DNA from: Fragum whitleyi
Taxonomy: Eukaryota; Mollusca; Bivalvia; Cardiida; Cardiidae
NCBI GenBank assembly: GCA_948146395.1
Contig: OX411543.1
Coordinates: 26,304,026 to 26,368,025, forward strand
Direction: 5' to 3'
DNA: 64,000 nt
The notes below the pieces were generated by a model. It saw only the letters and a list, made by a program, of their open reading frames with translations. It was not told where the DNA came from and ran no database searches. Position 1 is the first letter of the stretch; each line of letters opens with the position of its first letter. Position numbers and translations under genes: made by a program. Shown in pieces: positions 37,001-40,296 of this stretch.

Positions 37001-40000
37001 GCAGTTAGTAGCGGGTAAGGCTGTCAAGCTAGAGGCCCTTGGTTTGATCCCTGATGGAGGCACTCATTCTTACCAACTACTTGTCTCTCACCAAATGGGT
37101 TGATAATTGTAGACCTACGTGAGATAGCAGCTGAAGGCTAGGAAAGGATGTGATGGTAGTACTGGTGAGAGAAATACCAGGAATCCATTGTTAGGTGCTC
37201 CAGCCAACGCAATATAACTGAAAAATTATTGGAAGCGGAATAAAACTCAATTCAAACAATCAAGAAATTTAAGACAAAATATAAGACTTGTCCAATCCGA
37301 AAGAAATTTTAAACAAAATTGTAGAAAATCAAGAAATTGCTTTTTATAAGCAATTTTTTACATTGTCCACTACATTGTATTTGTTCTCCCCCAGAGGATG
37401 ATGTGTCATGGTTTTATTCTGACATCAACAAAATGGGATGCAAAGGACTCAATAACTGGGATCTAAGGGGTCCTTTCTTAAATTTTGGGAGTCCCTGCTT
37501 TCGGTATACACAATTTCTTTTAGGCTATAATCTTGTATTTCGTAGATTTATAGTTAATCCCTTGTTTAAGGTAAAGAAATTCTTAGACGTTTACTAATAT
37601 TGGGACTCAACTTCAGGAAAGAATTGAAAACATTTTAAATTTGATAGGATTTTGTAAGAATTATACCACTTTTTCATCAAAGATTTTCTTGCTATCCAGC
37701 ATCTTTATTCAAATATGGCATCAGCTTTGTGTGTTCTTGTCAATATTCAAAATTTATTAACTACAGGTAGAGAGTAATGACACGGACCAGTTAGTAGATG
37801 TTCATATCTTCATCACTCAGTTCCAGCAGAAATTTGACCTGAGAACAGCCATGTTGGTAAGTTGGGGCCTGTTTTACTAAACTTCTTATGAAAAAAATTA
37901 ATCATAAGTCAAAATCAAAAATCGTACCTGGCGTGTTCATTTATTGTTAGATTCTGCCTTGCAATATCTCATTGGAATCGTCTATAGAATGCATGGCAGA
38001 ATTCCATATTTATTTACCACTGTAGAAGCAACTTTAACGTTTGACTTTCACAAAAAAATACCGTAAGTTGTATAGTAAAACCAGCCCTTTGACTCTATTT
38101 GTTATCATTAATTGGAATTACTGGACATATCATTTGAGTCTGTGTGTGGCATTTCAAACAATTTGAAATGTTTGTGAGGTGCAAATACTGAGTAGCATAT
38201 ACAGCTGCACTCTGTAAATATAAAATTACCTGATGTTTCACTGACACTTTGAGACCTTTTCGATCTAATAAGCACATAGTGAAGACTCTGGTCAGAGTCT
38301 TTGCTTTGCCCATATTTGAAATTGTTGGAAATCTCATGCAAGGCTCATTTAGTTTATGAATTGAATATTTGACCTGTCATGTGAAAGGGGACCATCTGTG
38401 TGTAAAGTGCCAATCTTGGTCGAATTTCTAAGATGATCAATTTACCTTCTTTTGAAAAAAATATTGAAGTGAGACCTCTGGTTGACCTATTTTGGAACCA
38501 ATTTCTTTTTGAAAACTATAGAGCGGGCAATGAAACTTGGCACACAGCTTCACTACAATGAGGACATGCCCATATCGTCGAGGTTACCCGGTTCGACAGT
38601 CGAATTTAGAGTTACTGCCCCTGACTGTTTAAGCAATATACATACCGAGTGATATTCGTTTTTGCGCTATTTCTTGAAAACTATAGACCGGATTTCAATG
38701 AAACTTGGCACACAGCTTCACTACAATGAGGACATGCGCACATCGTCGGGGTTACCCGGTTCGACAGTCGAATTTAGAGTAACTGCCCCTGACTGTTTAA
38801 GCCATAAAAATACATAGTGATATTCGTTTCCGCGCTATTTCTTGAAAACTGTAGACCCGATTTTAATGAAACTTGGCACACAGCTTCACAACAAAGAGGA
38901 CATGTGCATATCGTAGGGGTTACTCGGTTCGATTGCCGAATTTAGAGTTACTGCCCCTGACTGTTTAAGCCATATACATACAGAGTGATATTCGTTTCCG
39001 CGCTATTTCTTGAAAACTAGTGACCGGATTTCAATGAAACTTGGCACTCAGCTTCACTACAAAGAGGACATGCGCATATCGTAGGGGTTACCTGGTTCGA
39101 CCGTCGAATTTAGAGTAACTGCCCCTGACTGTTTAAGCCATATACATACAGAGTGATATTCGTTTCCGCGCTATTTCTTGAAAACTATAGGTTGATATAG
39201 ATAAAAGATAACCTGTACTTAAGTTTGATATTAACTCCATTGACAATGAAAATATGTTCGTCGGGGGATATCAATTCAACGAATTTGCTTGTTCTCTTTA
39301 AAGTTAGAACTTTTTTAATTCTTTTGGTTATGTGAATCTTTTGATATTTTAGTACATATGTGAAAGAAAGTTCCAGAAGATTCAAGGAAAGAGTTTGTTT
39401 ACTGGATTACGAGCCAGGACACATTTTGGACGCCCTCAATTTGAGGATTTTCTCACCTCCATTCATGAAGAGCATCCAAAGGTAAGCTCAACATCTGCCC
39501 TTTTTTATACAAAAAAAAAGAAATGAAAAGTAGTTACCTACTTTCTTCTTTTATTTTTTGTCTTCTCAATTTTGTCATCCTTTATATATGTGTGGCTCCC
39601 CAGTCTAGAGGTAGAGCGTTGGCCTCTTGACCTAATGGTCCAGAGTTTGATTCCTGGGAGCTGCTATTGATCTTGGTTCTTTCATAGACCTACACTTTTG
39701 GCGCGAGTTCTGGTGAATTTTCCAGGAAGCAGAATCGAGAGGTATTAATCTAAGTTCTCAGAACTTGTTTCCCAATTAATGTAAAATAAATAGGTTTAAA
39801 CCAATCCTTTATATATCCAAATTTTGTTAACCCCTTAACCCTTTCCTGTTTTACAAAATTTTTGACCTGTCCAAATTCAAAGGTTTTACAGACGAAAATT
39901 AAAAGTGGATTTAATTTGAAAATTAACCAGTAGGGTGGAAAATAGTGTGGAAAAGGAAGAAATTGCTTGTCAGAAGCAATTTCTTCTTTTTTCACAATAT

Positions 40001-40296
40001 TTTCTCAATCATAAAATCACAGGCACATAAAAAGCAGGGATTAAACAGCAAAGGGTTAATATGTTAAAAATGACTTTTTAATCGAGTGGGGGACTCCTGT
40101 ATTTCATCGCAATAAGTCATGTACTTTGTACTGAGGAATCTAATTCTATAAGATGTACATGTATTTTCAGGTTCAACAAGTTGGAGTCTTCAGCTGTGGA
40201 CCGCCACCAATGACCTTGAATGTAGACAGAGCCTGTGGTGCCATGAATAAATACGAGAACTTTCCCACTTTTACACATCATTTTGAAAACTTTTAA
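951..40296 (+). CDS. Duox: Dual oxidase (DUOX), 3' part of gene, 22 exons, 5' end outside window
   Basis: The encoded enzyme is a membrane flavocytochrome that moves electrons from cytosolic NADPH through FAD and two hemes to oxygen, making extracellular H2O2; animals use it in epithelial immunity and matrix cross-linking. Joining the 22 exons listed separately gives 1,181 residues with no internal stop. Visible in order (numbering from the first residue in the window): peroxidase-like end with QRGRDTGLP and FWFENT (about 1-195); first helix (about 245-280); PH-like region (305-435); EF-hand 1 at 488-499 and a degenerate EF-hand 2 at 524-535; oxidase core with heme histidines H760/H774 and H854/H867, spaced 14 and 13 as in NOX proteins; FAD motif HPFT (948-951); NADPH motif GGGIGVTPF (1015-1023); CGPP at 1149-1152; terminal HHFENF. 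Full animal DUOX proteins are about 1,500 residues, so roughly 350-400 N-terminal residues are upstream. No AATAAA is obvious in the first several hundred bases after the stop. Confidence 0.97.
1195..1370 (-). repeat. tRNA-derived SINE, family 2, head and body
   Basis: On the minus strand it carries an A-box-like CAGAGGTAGAG and a B-box-like AAGTTCAATTCCC, then a body shared with the copy at 39595: GGGCTATTGATCTTG and a C-rich stretch. It lies in DUOX intron 1 of this window. Confidence 0.7.
1555..1940. repeat. Small MITE-like repeat with palindromes
   Basis: It contains AATAGCGCCCTCC, a perfect 34-bp palindrome at about 1693-1726 (CCTCTAAACAATC and its complement), and a second inverted pair around AGCTCCCTGACC and GGGAGTG. 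No coding signal. Confidence 0.5.
1960..2177 (+). CDS. Duox: DUOX exon 2: peroxidase-like domain
   Basis: The phase left by exon 1 fixes the start at 1960 (after GATAG); the donor is GTGAGA. It encodes [20 protein letters not shown], then [10 protein letters not shown], the signature of the C-terminal half of animal heme peroxidases. The last residues (YPNDCYMCE) include two cysteines. Confidence 0.95.
2390..2570. repeat. Hairpin-containing intron repeat with two TGACGTCA sites
   Basis: Inverted pairs (AGATTATCACTTGATAATCT; AAAGCAG and CTGCTTT) precede two perfect TGACGTCA palindromes at 2478-2485 and 2506-2513, 28 bp apart. Confidence 0.55.
2608..2768. repeat. Nested palindrome MITE
   Basis: Outer 29-bp arms (AGAAATAGAATAATTG... 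and its exact complement, 2608-2636 and 2736-2764 approximately) enclose a perfect inner palindrome centred on TTTCGCGAAA with arms GTGAACAACAAAAGC and complement. Related pieces occur at about 19150-19205, 45790-45860 and 49340-49470. Confidence 0.8.
2960..3050. repeat. Hairpin repeat
   Basis: ATGAAATTAAAAACCTAATC pairs with GATTAGGTTTTTAGTTTCAT around a 35-bp loop. Confidence 0.75.
3435..3619 (+). CDS. Duox: DUOX exon 3: peroxidase-like domain
   Basis: The acceptor is TTTACAG and the donor GTAAGA. It encodes [15 protein letters not shown], then [20 protein letters not shown], the conserved segment near the end of the peroxidase-like domain. Confidence 0.96.
4080..4150. repeat. Hairpin repeat (ACTGCCTATA type)
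   Basis: The stem AACTGCCTATAAAC/ATATAGGCAGTT has a near copy at about 35265-35330. A related stem, AAGTGCCTATA, is at 41835-41885. Confidence 0.7.
4341..4465 (+). CDS. Duox: DUOX exon 4: end of peroxidase-like domain
   Basis: It follows an eight-T tract and CAG; the donor is GTAAGA. It encodes [20 protein letters not shown], the usual last block of the peroxidase-like domain. It carries NAT and NTT, possible N-glycosylation sites in this extracellular part. Confidence 0.95.
4549..5026 (+). repeat. Tandem-core hairpin-leader element, GCCCCCG family, copy 1
   Basis: It starts T|ATGCCCCCG and forms a hairpin closed by CGGGGGCAT. A GTCTG/GTCCG microsatellite and a 162-bp tandem unit (AATATCTTCAAGCC...) follow. 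It ends with CGGGGGCATTCGTG and CATCTTG|T. It lies in DUOX intron 4. Probably a non-autonomous Helitron-like 'pearl'-type element. Confidence 0.85.
5105..5450. repeat. Dispersed intron repeat (GGGTGTTA type)
   Basis: It is a diverged relative of the stretch at about 10690-10985: both carry GGGTGTTA..GCTAG, ATGCAAAT, GTCATT and GGAATAACTTGAAT in order. Confidence 0.55.
5477..5640. repeat. MITE with AAGGTAGTGGACC terminal repeats, copy 1
   Basis: It begins TTAAGGTAGTAGACCTGTAA and ends with the complement TTACAGGTCCACTTCCTTAA. It has a central hairpin of GGTTTCC and GGAAACC. Its right end is 36 bp before the first base of DUOX exon 5. Confidence 0.8.
5677..5847 (+). CDS. Duox: DUOX exon 5: extracellular linker and start of first transmembrane helix
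   Basis: The acceptor is TTTTTAG and the donor GTAGGT. It encodes a cysteine-containing linker, then [20 protein letters not shown], the entry into the first membrane helix. A 160-bp hairpin element ends only about 37 bp upstream of the acceptor. Confidence 0.94.
5927..6262. repeat. 68-bp tandem repeat, about 4.9 copies
   Basis: Unit starts are at 5927, 5995, 6063, 6131 and 6199, an exact 68-bp period. Each unit carries GATATCTTGTGATATC followed by CATGGCATCAT. It lies in DUOX intron 5. Confidence 0.92.
6635..6745 (+). CDS. Duox: DUOX exon 6: rest of first transmembrane helix and basic cytosolic stretch
   Basis: The acceptor is CTGTAG and the donor GTAACT. It encodes [15 protein letters not shown] followed by a run of Arg/Lys (RRRQTHKKK). 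The basic charge just after the hydrophobic helix puts this side in the cytosol (positive-inside rule). Confidence 0.93.
6780..7090. repeat. Palindromic repeat region
   Basis: It contains a near-perfect palindrome of ATGCATAAAACAAGAAT at about 6891-6928, nested in repeated TTAACCACTGGTTA-like inverted motifs. Confidence 0.6.
7260..7425. repeat. 69-bp tandem repeat, two copies
   Basis: CAAGGCAGTTCAAATGG at 7268 recurs 69 bp later as CAAGGCGATTCAAATGG. Both units contain TATGTAAGACATCAAAT. Confidence 0.8.
7516..7600 (+). other. Possible alternative terminal exon of DUOX (unproven)
   Basis: A TTTTTCTCACAG acceptor precedes sequence that, joined to the base left over by exon 6, reads [16 protein letters not shown] and reaches a stop fused to AATAAA (TAAATAAA). 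The EN-x7-DYFSG pattern also occurs in exon 5. It may be chance. Confidence 0.2.
7605..9060. other. DUOX intron 6, no recognised content
   Basis: It does not match other repeats in the window. A 101-codon open frame at 8663-8968 shows no domain, signal or similarity I recognise and I do not call it a gene. Confidence 0.5.
9285..9340. repeat. Hairpin repeat (GGGTACTCATT type)
   Basis: GGTACTCATTTAAAT and the complementary ATTCCAATGAGTACC flank a short loop. A second copy is at about 14810-14873. Confidence 0.65.
9780..9870. repeat. Dispersed repeat with ATATGTGCAGGCTGATC
   Basis: It shares TATGTGCAGGCTGATCTTTG and TCTATACCTCC with 35525-35610, in the same orientation. Confidence 0.6.
10690..10985. 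repeat. Dispersed intron repeat (GGGTGTTA type), second copy
   Basis: A diverged partner of about 5105-5450. The 800 bp to its left (about 9870-10690) show no repeat or gene that I recognise. Confidence 0.5.
11413..11641 (+). repeat. TTAA-flanked piggyBac-like MITE, copy in + orientation
   Basis: Its ends are TTAACCCTTTGCTG and GGAAAGTGTTAA. Inside is a hairpin of GAAGAAATTGCTT and its complement. It forms the left arm of a large inverted pair with the next copy. Confidence 0.85.
11679..11907 (-). repeat. TTAA-flanked piggyBac-like MITE, inverted partner copy
   Basis: It reads TTAACCCTTTCCTG first and ends AGCAAAGGGTTAA. It is the reverse of the copy 37 bp to its left, so transcription of this intron would give a stem of about 225 bp. 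Confidence 0.85.
12168..12373 (+). CDS. Duox: DUOX exon 7: PH-like cytosolic region, first half
   Basis: The acceptor is ATTTTAG and the donor GTAGGT. It encodes [17 protein letters not shown], the WxGPKE-type start of the DUOX PH-like region, then strand-rich sequence ending GDIDL. The 5.4-kb intron before it is made of repeats. Confidence 0.94.
12760..13364 (+). repeat. Tandem-core hairpin-leader element, GCCCCCG family, copy 2
   Basis: It starts A|TGCCCCCGTATCGAGAGAT with a closing hairpin and has the GTCTGTCC leader. Three tandem units start near 12876, 13038 and 13181: the first spacing is 162 bp, the second 143 bp because 19 bp are missing. It ends CATCTTG|T. The open frame through it is repeat-derived, not a gene. 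Confidence 0.85.
13520..13757. repeat. Long inverted-repeat MITE (GAGGTTATGAAAC type), copy 1
   Basis: The left arm GAGGTTATGAAACTTTTCTC pairs with the right arm GAGAAAAGTTTTATAACCT. The centre is a palindrome of AAAGATAATATCAATAAG. A second copy is at about 41545-41790. Confidence 0.75.
13860..14167 (+). repeat. Repeat of about 310 bp upstream of exon 8, copy 1
   Basis: It shares with the copy at 14400-14713, in the same order: GGTTGGGxGAATTGA, GAGGCTCTG, TCATACAATA, TTTATCTTATA, AATGCAAGTTTC, TGTGATATCATAAAAAATAT and TTGTATAGTTATAAGATAAA. It ends 26 bp before exon 8. Confidence 0.85.
14194..14379 (+). CDS. Duox: DUOX exon 8: PH-like region, second half
   Basis: The acceptor is GTAACAG and the donor GTAAAC; it is 62 whole codons (phase 0 to 0). 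It encodes [20 protein letters not shown], then a charged helix. The exon sits between two copies, in the same direction, of a repeat of about 310 bp, with little unique intron on either side. Confidence 0.95.
14400..14713 (+). repeat. Repeat of about 310 bp downstream of exon 8, copy 2
   Basis: Same direction as copy 1. It begins about 20 bp after the exon 8 donor and carries an internal hairpin (AATATCTAACGAGGTTGGGA and complement). Confidence 0.85.
14714..15417. repeat. Two degenerate AGCTTG-type hairpin-leader repeats
   Basis: TTTAGCTTGGCTGC at about 14717 and TTTTTAGCTTGCCTG at about 15127 look like left ends of the hairpin-leader group; the second is followed by GTTGGCATTGGCGTGAC, as in the element at 44953. 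Right ends are not evident. A hairpin (GGGTACTCATTTGAATCTTC and complement) is at 14814-14873. Confidence 0.45.
15418..15640 (+). CDS. Duox: DUOX exon 9: first EF-hand
   Basis: The acceptor is TGTTTAG and the donor GTAGGT. It encodes [14 protein letters not shown] and then the EF-hand loop [12 protein letters not shown]. This has Asp, Asp, Asn, Gly and Glu at loop positions 1, 3, 5, 6 and 12, as needed to bind calcium, which activates DUOX enzymes. A large repeat starts 31 bp after the exon. Confidence 0.97.
15672..18644 (+). repeat. Tandem-core hairpin-leader element, ACGCCCGTC family, interrupted by another element
   Basis: It starts T|ATACGCCCGTC with a hairpin closed by GACGGGACGTAT, then has a GTCCGGGCGTCC leader. 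The core is a 156-bp tandem unit marked by GAGTTATTGCCCTTTGTTG at 15888, 16044, 16200, 16355 and again at 17849, 18005, 18161, 18317, 18473. It ends GACGGGCGTATCTTG|T. Because 156 is a multiple of 3, long spurious open frames run through the core. Confidence 0.9.
16510..17845 (+). repeat. Tandem-core hairpin-leader element, GCTCACC family, nested copy
   Basis: It starts T|AGCTCACCTGAGCACG with a stem closed by GTGCTCAAGGGAGCT, has a GTCCGTCTGTCC leader and tandem units containing ACTCTAGAAGCCAC and CTTGGTCAGAATGTTTG. It ends CAGGTGAGCGATTTAG, a GGGCCCTCAGGGTCC hairpin and CTTG|T. It interrupts a 156-bp unit of the surrounding element. Confidence 0.9.
18740..19150 (-). repeat. Hairpin repeat of about 470 bp, inverted third copy
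   Basis: In reverse it matches the pair at 20590-21715. It contains the stem CTGAAAAATCTTAATTTT... and its complement at about 18993-19060. Confidence 0.7.
19205..19515 (-). repeat. Repeat of about 310 bp as around exon 8, reversed copy
   Basis: It reads ACTATACAAATATCC ... TTGACAATTATCAACTCCC ... CACTAAGTACGTATTA, the complement of the copies at 13860 and 14400. Confidence 0.75.
19621..19712 (+). repeat. Repeat of about 310 bp, 5' fragment
   Basis: It has TACTTAGTGTTTTGTATGAG and AACGAGGTTGGGAGAATTGA only, then breaks off 160 bp before exon 10. Confidence 0.7.
19875..19968 (+). CDS. Duox: DUOX exon 10: second, degenerate EF-hand
   Basis: The acceptor is TTTTCAG and the donor GTAAAT. It encodes [20 protein letters not shown]. 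The EF-hand fold and the loop glycine are present, but loop positions 3 and 5 are Arg and Lys and position 12 is Asp. Calcium binding by this loop is therefore doubtful. Confidence 0.95.
20333..20514 (+). CDS. Duox: DUOX exon 11: helical region after EF-hands
   Basis: The acceptor is TGTTTCAG and the donor GTAGCT. It encodes [20 protein letters not shown] and [18 protein letters not shown], matching the helical EF-like segment that follows the two EF-hands in DUOX. Confidence 0.93.
20590..21065 (+). repeat. 470-bp repeat, tandem copy 1
   Basis: It runs from CCATTTCCGTAAACTAC through a perfect stem (TCTTAATTTTTGAGAATGA and complement) to GATTGGCCAAGTGGTG. It starts about 75 bp after the exon 11 donor. 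Confidence 0.8.
21241..21715 (+). repeat. 470-bp repeat, tandem copy 2
   Basis: Same order of blocks as copy 1, ending GATTGGCCAAGTAGTG. Both copies contain TGACGTCA and the stem near CTGAAAAATCTT. Confidence 0.8.
21910..21973 (+). CDS. Duox: DUOX exon 12: short basic linker exon
   Basis: The acceptor is TGTTCTAG and the donor GTAAGT. It encodes [20 protein letters not shown]. It was placed because its 64 nt restore the phase between exons 11 and 13. A decayed copy of its last part lies 57 bp downstream. Confidence 0.82.
21981..22030 (+). pseudogene. Decayed duplicate of the 3' part of DUOX exon 12
   Basis: TTGGAACATTCAATGA of exon 12 (21924) recurs at 21981, and AAAACATTCCT and TTGAATTTT follow in order. 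The duplicate would read [16 protein letters not shown], like [16 protein letters not shown], then GTGAGA. The real exon's donor contains TAA in frame, so the two cannot be read as one. Confidence 0.75.
22139..24535 (-). mobile_element. 5'-truncated non-LTR retrotransposon (LINE), recent insertion
   Basis: The element reads on the minus strand. Its 3' end (low coordinates) carries repeats of the GAACA unit as read on the + strand, a short microsatellite tail in place of poly-A. The 8-bp direct repeat TTTTTACA flanks it at 22131-22138 and 24536-24543, a plausible target-site duplication. The coding frame is already open at the 5' border, so the endonuclease part is missing. It lies in DUOX intron 12, opposite to the gene, and splits a TTAA-type MITE in two. 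Confidence 0.9.
22361..24520 (-). CDS. LINE reverse transcriptase (ORF2-type, endonuclease missing)
   Basis: This 719-residue uninterrupted frame is the RT half of a LINE polyprotein; the enzyme copies the element's RNA into DNA at a nicked target. About residues 1-85 are a linker helix region. The RT fingers and palm span about 90-365, with [34 protein letters not shown], the first catalytic Asp in [10 protein letters not shown] (D221), [14 protein letters not shown] and the catalytic LLFADD (320-323). The thumb and C-terminal region follow, with a CCHC-like zinc motif (C642, C645, H655, C660). The Met used as start is internal: the frame stays open upstream to the truncated border at 24535. 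The jockey/CR1 group is the likely home from general appearance, but the clade is not proven. Confidence 0.93.
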   Translation of the reverse strand: MKMSEIESLKKKQPKEFWKYFKTNSKCQKHEITLDEFRTYFENLSNEFCKQDNETEYNFDENKETSFDELDLPIEIQEVIDAIHTLKRGKAAGNDCILNEYLIESADILAMHFCDLFNAILNSGSFPKRWTEGVILPIHKKGDINDTNNYRGITLISCFSKLFTSILNKRIASLCENNNVIFDSQFGFRKKSSTIDAIYVLMSLVEHYINNNKRLYVAFVDLTKCFDSIHRNSLWLKLFRMGIRGKSLRIVRDMYDNVKSCVKSFSEYTDFFQYAVGLRQGEVLSPLLFSLFVEDLELFLQKGHESGINIDDIIYILLLFADDMAIIGKSPEELQNSLNLLSEYCKIWGLSVNVEKTKILVFRKRGPTLPNEKWSFDNQVIEVVDSFNYLGVVFYYTCNFADNREYLVGKALKAMNYLLFNCKKFDLRLKTLCDLFDSFVVSILNYGSEIWGFTKSKEIERIQLKFCKRLLGVKPNTCNAIVYGELGRHPLFIERYLRQVKYWFKIVNTNNILIKTIYNKSLTDYGKGLNNWVTKTKQILDQYGFSHVFTEYNKVNVKVFISFLRERMIDTFKNEWFTTINNSKVIHTYVHFKNSIDYETYLDILPRNYRSYFTKLRSFSLTLRIQTGRYSKNHTERERRFCQCCNKSDLEDEYHFICNCEFYMELRKKYIDKKIYHRPSAYKYYKLLSSTNKKELLNLCKFIKEALAKRNNLLNQTLS
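25141..25358 (+). CDS. Duox: DUOX exon 13: linker and first helix of oxidase core
   Basis: The acceptor is TTTGTTTCAG and the donor GTAAGT. It encodes a Gly-rich turn, a basic linker, [20 protein letters not shown] and the following hydrophobic helix. The upstream intron holds a LINE inserted in a MITE. Confidence 0.95.
25695..25856. repeat. MITE with AAGGTAGTGGACC terminal repeats, copy 2
   Basis: It begins TTAAGGTAGTGGACCTGTA and ends GGTCCACTACCTTAA, in DUOX intron 13. Confidence 0.8.
26217..26447 (+). CDS. Duox: DUOX exon 14: oxidase core helices and first heme histidine
   Basis: The acceptor is CATTACAG and the donor GTATAG. It encodes [20 protein letters not shown] and then [16 protein letters not shown]. 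The His of DFH (residue 760) is the first ligand of the heme pair in NOX enzymes. Confidence 0.97.
26625..26930. repeat. Dispersed palindromic repeat, copy 1
   Basis: It contains CATAGTGAAGACTTTGGTCA, a short inverted GTGCGGATGCACAGACTGG segment and GAGCCTGTGCGTGACATTTC. It is shared with about 38115-38355. Confidence 0.6.
27005..27098 (+). CDS. Duox: DUOX exon 15: second heme histidine and extracellular loop
   Basis: The acceptor is CATTTCAG and the donor GTGAGT. It encodes [20 protein letters not shown]. The first His is 14 residues after the exon 14 His, the NOX heme spacing. Confidence 0.95.
27460..27540. repeat. Hairpin repeat (GCAATTTC type)
   Basis: ATATTGTGGAAAA pairs with TTTTTCCACAATAT around GGAAAAATTGCTTGTTTAAG. 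Similar stems are at about 37322-37375, 43620-43685 and 55548-55605. Confidence 0.65.
27964..28013 (+). CDS. Duox: DUOX exon 16: short loop exon before next helix
   Basis: The acceptor is TTGTTTCAG and the donor GTAAGC. It encodes [16 protein letters not shown]. Its 50 nt keep the frame between exons 15 and 17, and it matches the aromatic-rich segment just before the next helix in DUOX. Confidence 0.9.
28212..30258 (+). repeat. Tandem-core hairpin-leader element with about 11 units of 177 bp
   Basis: It starts T|AGCTCAACTATTCAAAGA with a closing hairpin arm GAATAGGGGGGCT. TTGGTTAAGTTTTTAC recurs at 28272, 28439, 28616, 28792, 28969, 29146, 29323, 29499 and onward. Two four-unit blocks (28901-29284 and 29608-29991 inside them) are nearly identical at a 707-bp offset. 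It ends GGAATAGTCGAGCTTTG and CTCTTG|T. It fills part of DUOX intron 16. Confidence 0.88.
30490..33263 (+). repeat. Tandem-core hairpin-leader element, GTCCCCCACC family, interrupted
   Basis: It starts T|AGTCCCCCACCGG with a hairpin closed by CCGGTTGGGGGACT and a GTCTGTCCATCC leader. The core is a 156-bp unit marked by TTTTTGAGTTATTGCCCTTT at steps of exactly 156 from 30715 to 31651. It ends CCGGTGGGGGACTCC and CACTTG|T. Another element sits inside at 31831-33094. Confidence 0.9.
31831..33094 (+). repeat. Tandem-core hairpin-leader element, GCTCACC family, second nested copy
   Basis: It starts T|AGCTCACCTGAGCAC with a hairpin closed by GGTGAGCT and a leader rich in GTCGTGCG. The core units of about 175 bp carry GGCAGACAGCTTTCATATTT. 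It ends CAGGTGAGCGATCTAGG, a GGACCATCTTGGTCC hairpin and CTTG|T. Confidence 0.9.
33606..33890 (+). repeat. tRNA-derived SINE, family 1, full-length
   Basis: The head has an A-box-like TAGCGCAGATGG (33616) and B-box GGTTTGATCCC (33660). The body has TGTCTCTCACCAATGGG, GGAGGCTAGGAATGG and AAATACCAGGAAACC. The tail is TTAAACTCCATTCAAT with repeats of ATCA. It is not a functional tRNA: the acceptor stem and anticodon arm are not intact. Confidence 0.85.
33982..34442 (+). repeat. Tandem-core hairpin-leader element, GCCCCCG family, copy 3, touching exon 17
   Basis: It has the left hairpin, GTCTGTCC leader, two units 163 bp apart and the CATCTTG|T end. Only 16 bp separate its last base from DUOX exon 17. 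Confidence 0.88.
34459..34740 (+). CDS. Duox: DUOX exon 17: last oxidase-core helices, second heme histidine pair
   Basis: The acceptor is TTTTACCAG and the donor GTAGGA. It encodes [20 protein letters not shown], then [20 protein letters not shown] with histidines 13 residues apart (854 and 867), then [14 protein letters not shown] repeat ends 16 bp before the exon. Confidence 0.97.
34810..35050 (+). repeat. GTCTG-leader repeat fragment (GACTCTAACT type)
   Basis: It has a CTGTCTGTCTGTTTG leader, then TTTCTGGACTATAGC, CTAAAATCATGAAACTT and GGTCACAAAGGTCAAGGTC. It is related to about 40967-41390 and 46705-46965. Confidence 0.6.
35265..35330. repeat. Hairpin repeat (ACTGCCTATA type), second copy
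   Basis: GTTGTAACTGCCTAT pairs with ATAGGCAGTTACAAC. Confidence 0.7.
35741..35970 (+). CDS. Duox: DUOX exon 18: FAD-binding lobe
   Basis: The acceptor is TCTAAAAAG and the donor GTAAGT. It encodes [33 protein letters not shown] and [16 protein letters not shown] is the FAD-contacting motif of the ferredoxin-reductase-like barrel. Confidence 0.97.
36727..36954 (+). CDS. Duox: DUOX exon 19: NADPH-binding lobe, first part
   Basis: The acceptor is TTTCCAG and the donor GTATGT; 76 whole codons. It encodes [32 protein letters not shown] (pyrophosphate-binding loop) and [19 protein letters not shown] tRNA-SINE begins about 33 bp downstream. Confidence 0.97.
36988..37266 (+). repeat. tRNA-derived SINE, family 1, copy just after exon 19
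   Basis: A-box-like TAGCGCAGTTAG, B-box GGTTTGATCCC, body and tail as at 33606. The head starts about 33 bp after the exon 19 donor. Confidence 0.85.
37767..37856 (+). CDS. Duox: DUOX exon 20: NADPH-binding lobe
   Basis: The acceptor is ACTACAG and the donor GTAAGT; 30 whole codons. It encodes [20 protein letters not shown]. Confidence 0.93.
37864..38096. repeat. MITE with GGGGCCTGTTTTAC terminal repeats, copy 1
   Basis: It begins GGGGCCTGTTTTACTAAAC and ends in the diverged complement AGTAAAACCAGCCC. It begins 8 bp after the exon 20 splice donor. The core contains TTGCAATATCTCATTGGAAT. Confidence 0.75.
38115..38360. repeat. Dispersed palindromic repeat, copy 2
   Basis: Same blocks as 26625-26930 (GTGTGTGGCATTTCAAACAA, CATAGTGAAGACTCTGGTCA). 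Confidence 0.6.
38390..39190 (+). repeat. 168-bp tandem repeat array, about four units, ends missing
   Basis: TGAAACTTGGCACACAGC or a close variant occurs at 38531, 38699, 38867 and 39035, exactly 168 bp apart. Each unit has GTTACCCGGTTCGAC and CTGCCCCTGACTGTTTAAGC. It looks like the core of a hairpin-leader element without its leader. Confidence 0.85.
39353..39481 (+). CDS. Duox: DUOX exon 21: NADPH-binding lobe
   Basis: The acceptor is ATATTTTAG and the donor GTAAGC; 43 whole codons. It encodes [20 protein letters not shown], the conserved THFGRP segment. Confidence 0.95.
39595..39785 (+). repeat. tRNA-derived SINE, family 2, full copy
   Basis: A-box-like TAGAGGTAGAGCGTTGG and B-box-like AGAGTTTGATTCC lead into a body ending ATTAATCTAAGTTCTCAGAA. 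Its 3' part recurs at about 63640-63715 and its head at 1195-1370 (reversed). Confidence 0.8.
39835..40059 (-). repeat. TTAA-flanked piggyBac-like MITE in DUOX intron 21
   Basis: Ends and internal hairpin are as in the other copies; reversed relative to the gene. Confidence 0.85.
40085..40132 (+). repeat. Right-end fragment of a GTCCCCCACC-family element
   Basis: GAGTGGGGGACTCCTGTATT with ATCGCAATAAGTCATG matches the right end at 33219-33263. It lies about 38 bp before DUOX exon 22. Confidence 0.75.
40171..40296 (+). CDS. Duox: DUOX exon 22: last coding exon with stop
   Basis: The acceptor is ATTTTCAG. It encodes [15 protein letters not shown] and ends HHFENF then TAA at 40294. The CGPP loop contacts NADPH, and a C-terminal Phe stacks on the flavin in this family. 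The residue after CGPP is Pro rather than the usual Gly. Confidence 0.97.
   Translation, partial: VQQVGVFSCGPPPMTLNVDRACGAMNKYENFPTFTHHFENF

Noticed and set aside
37337..37597. 86-residue open frame between exons 19 and 20 considered as an extra DUOX exon
   Set aside because: No similarity to DUOX, and exons 19 and 20 already join in frame with conserved sequence on both sides.
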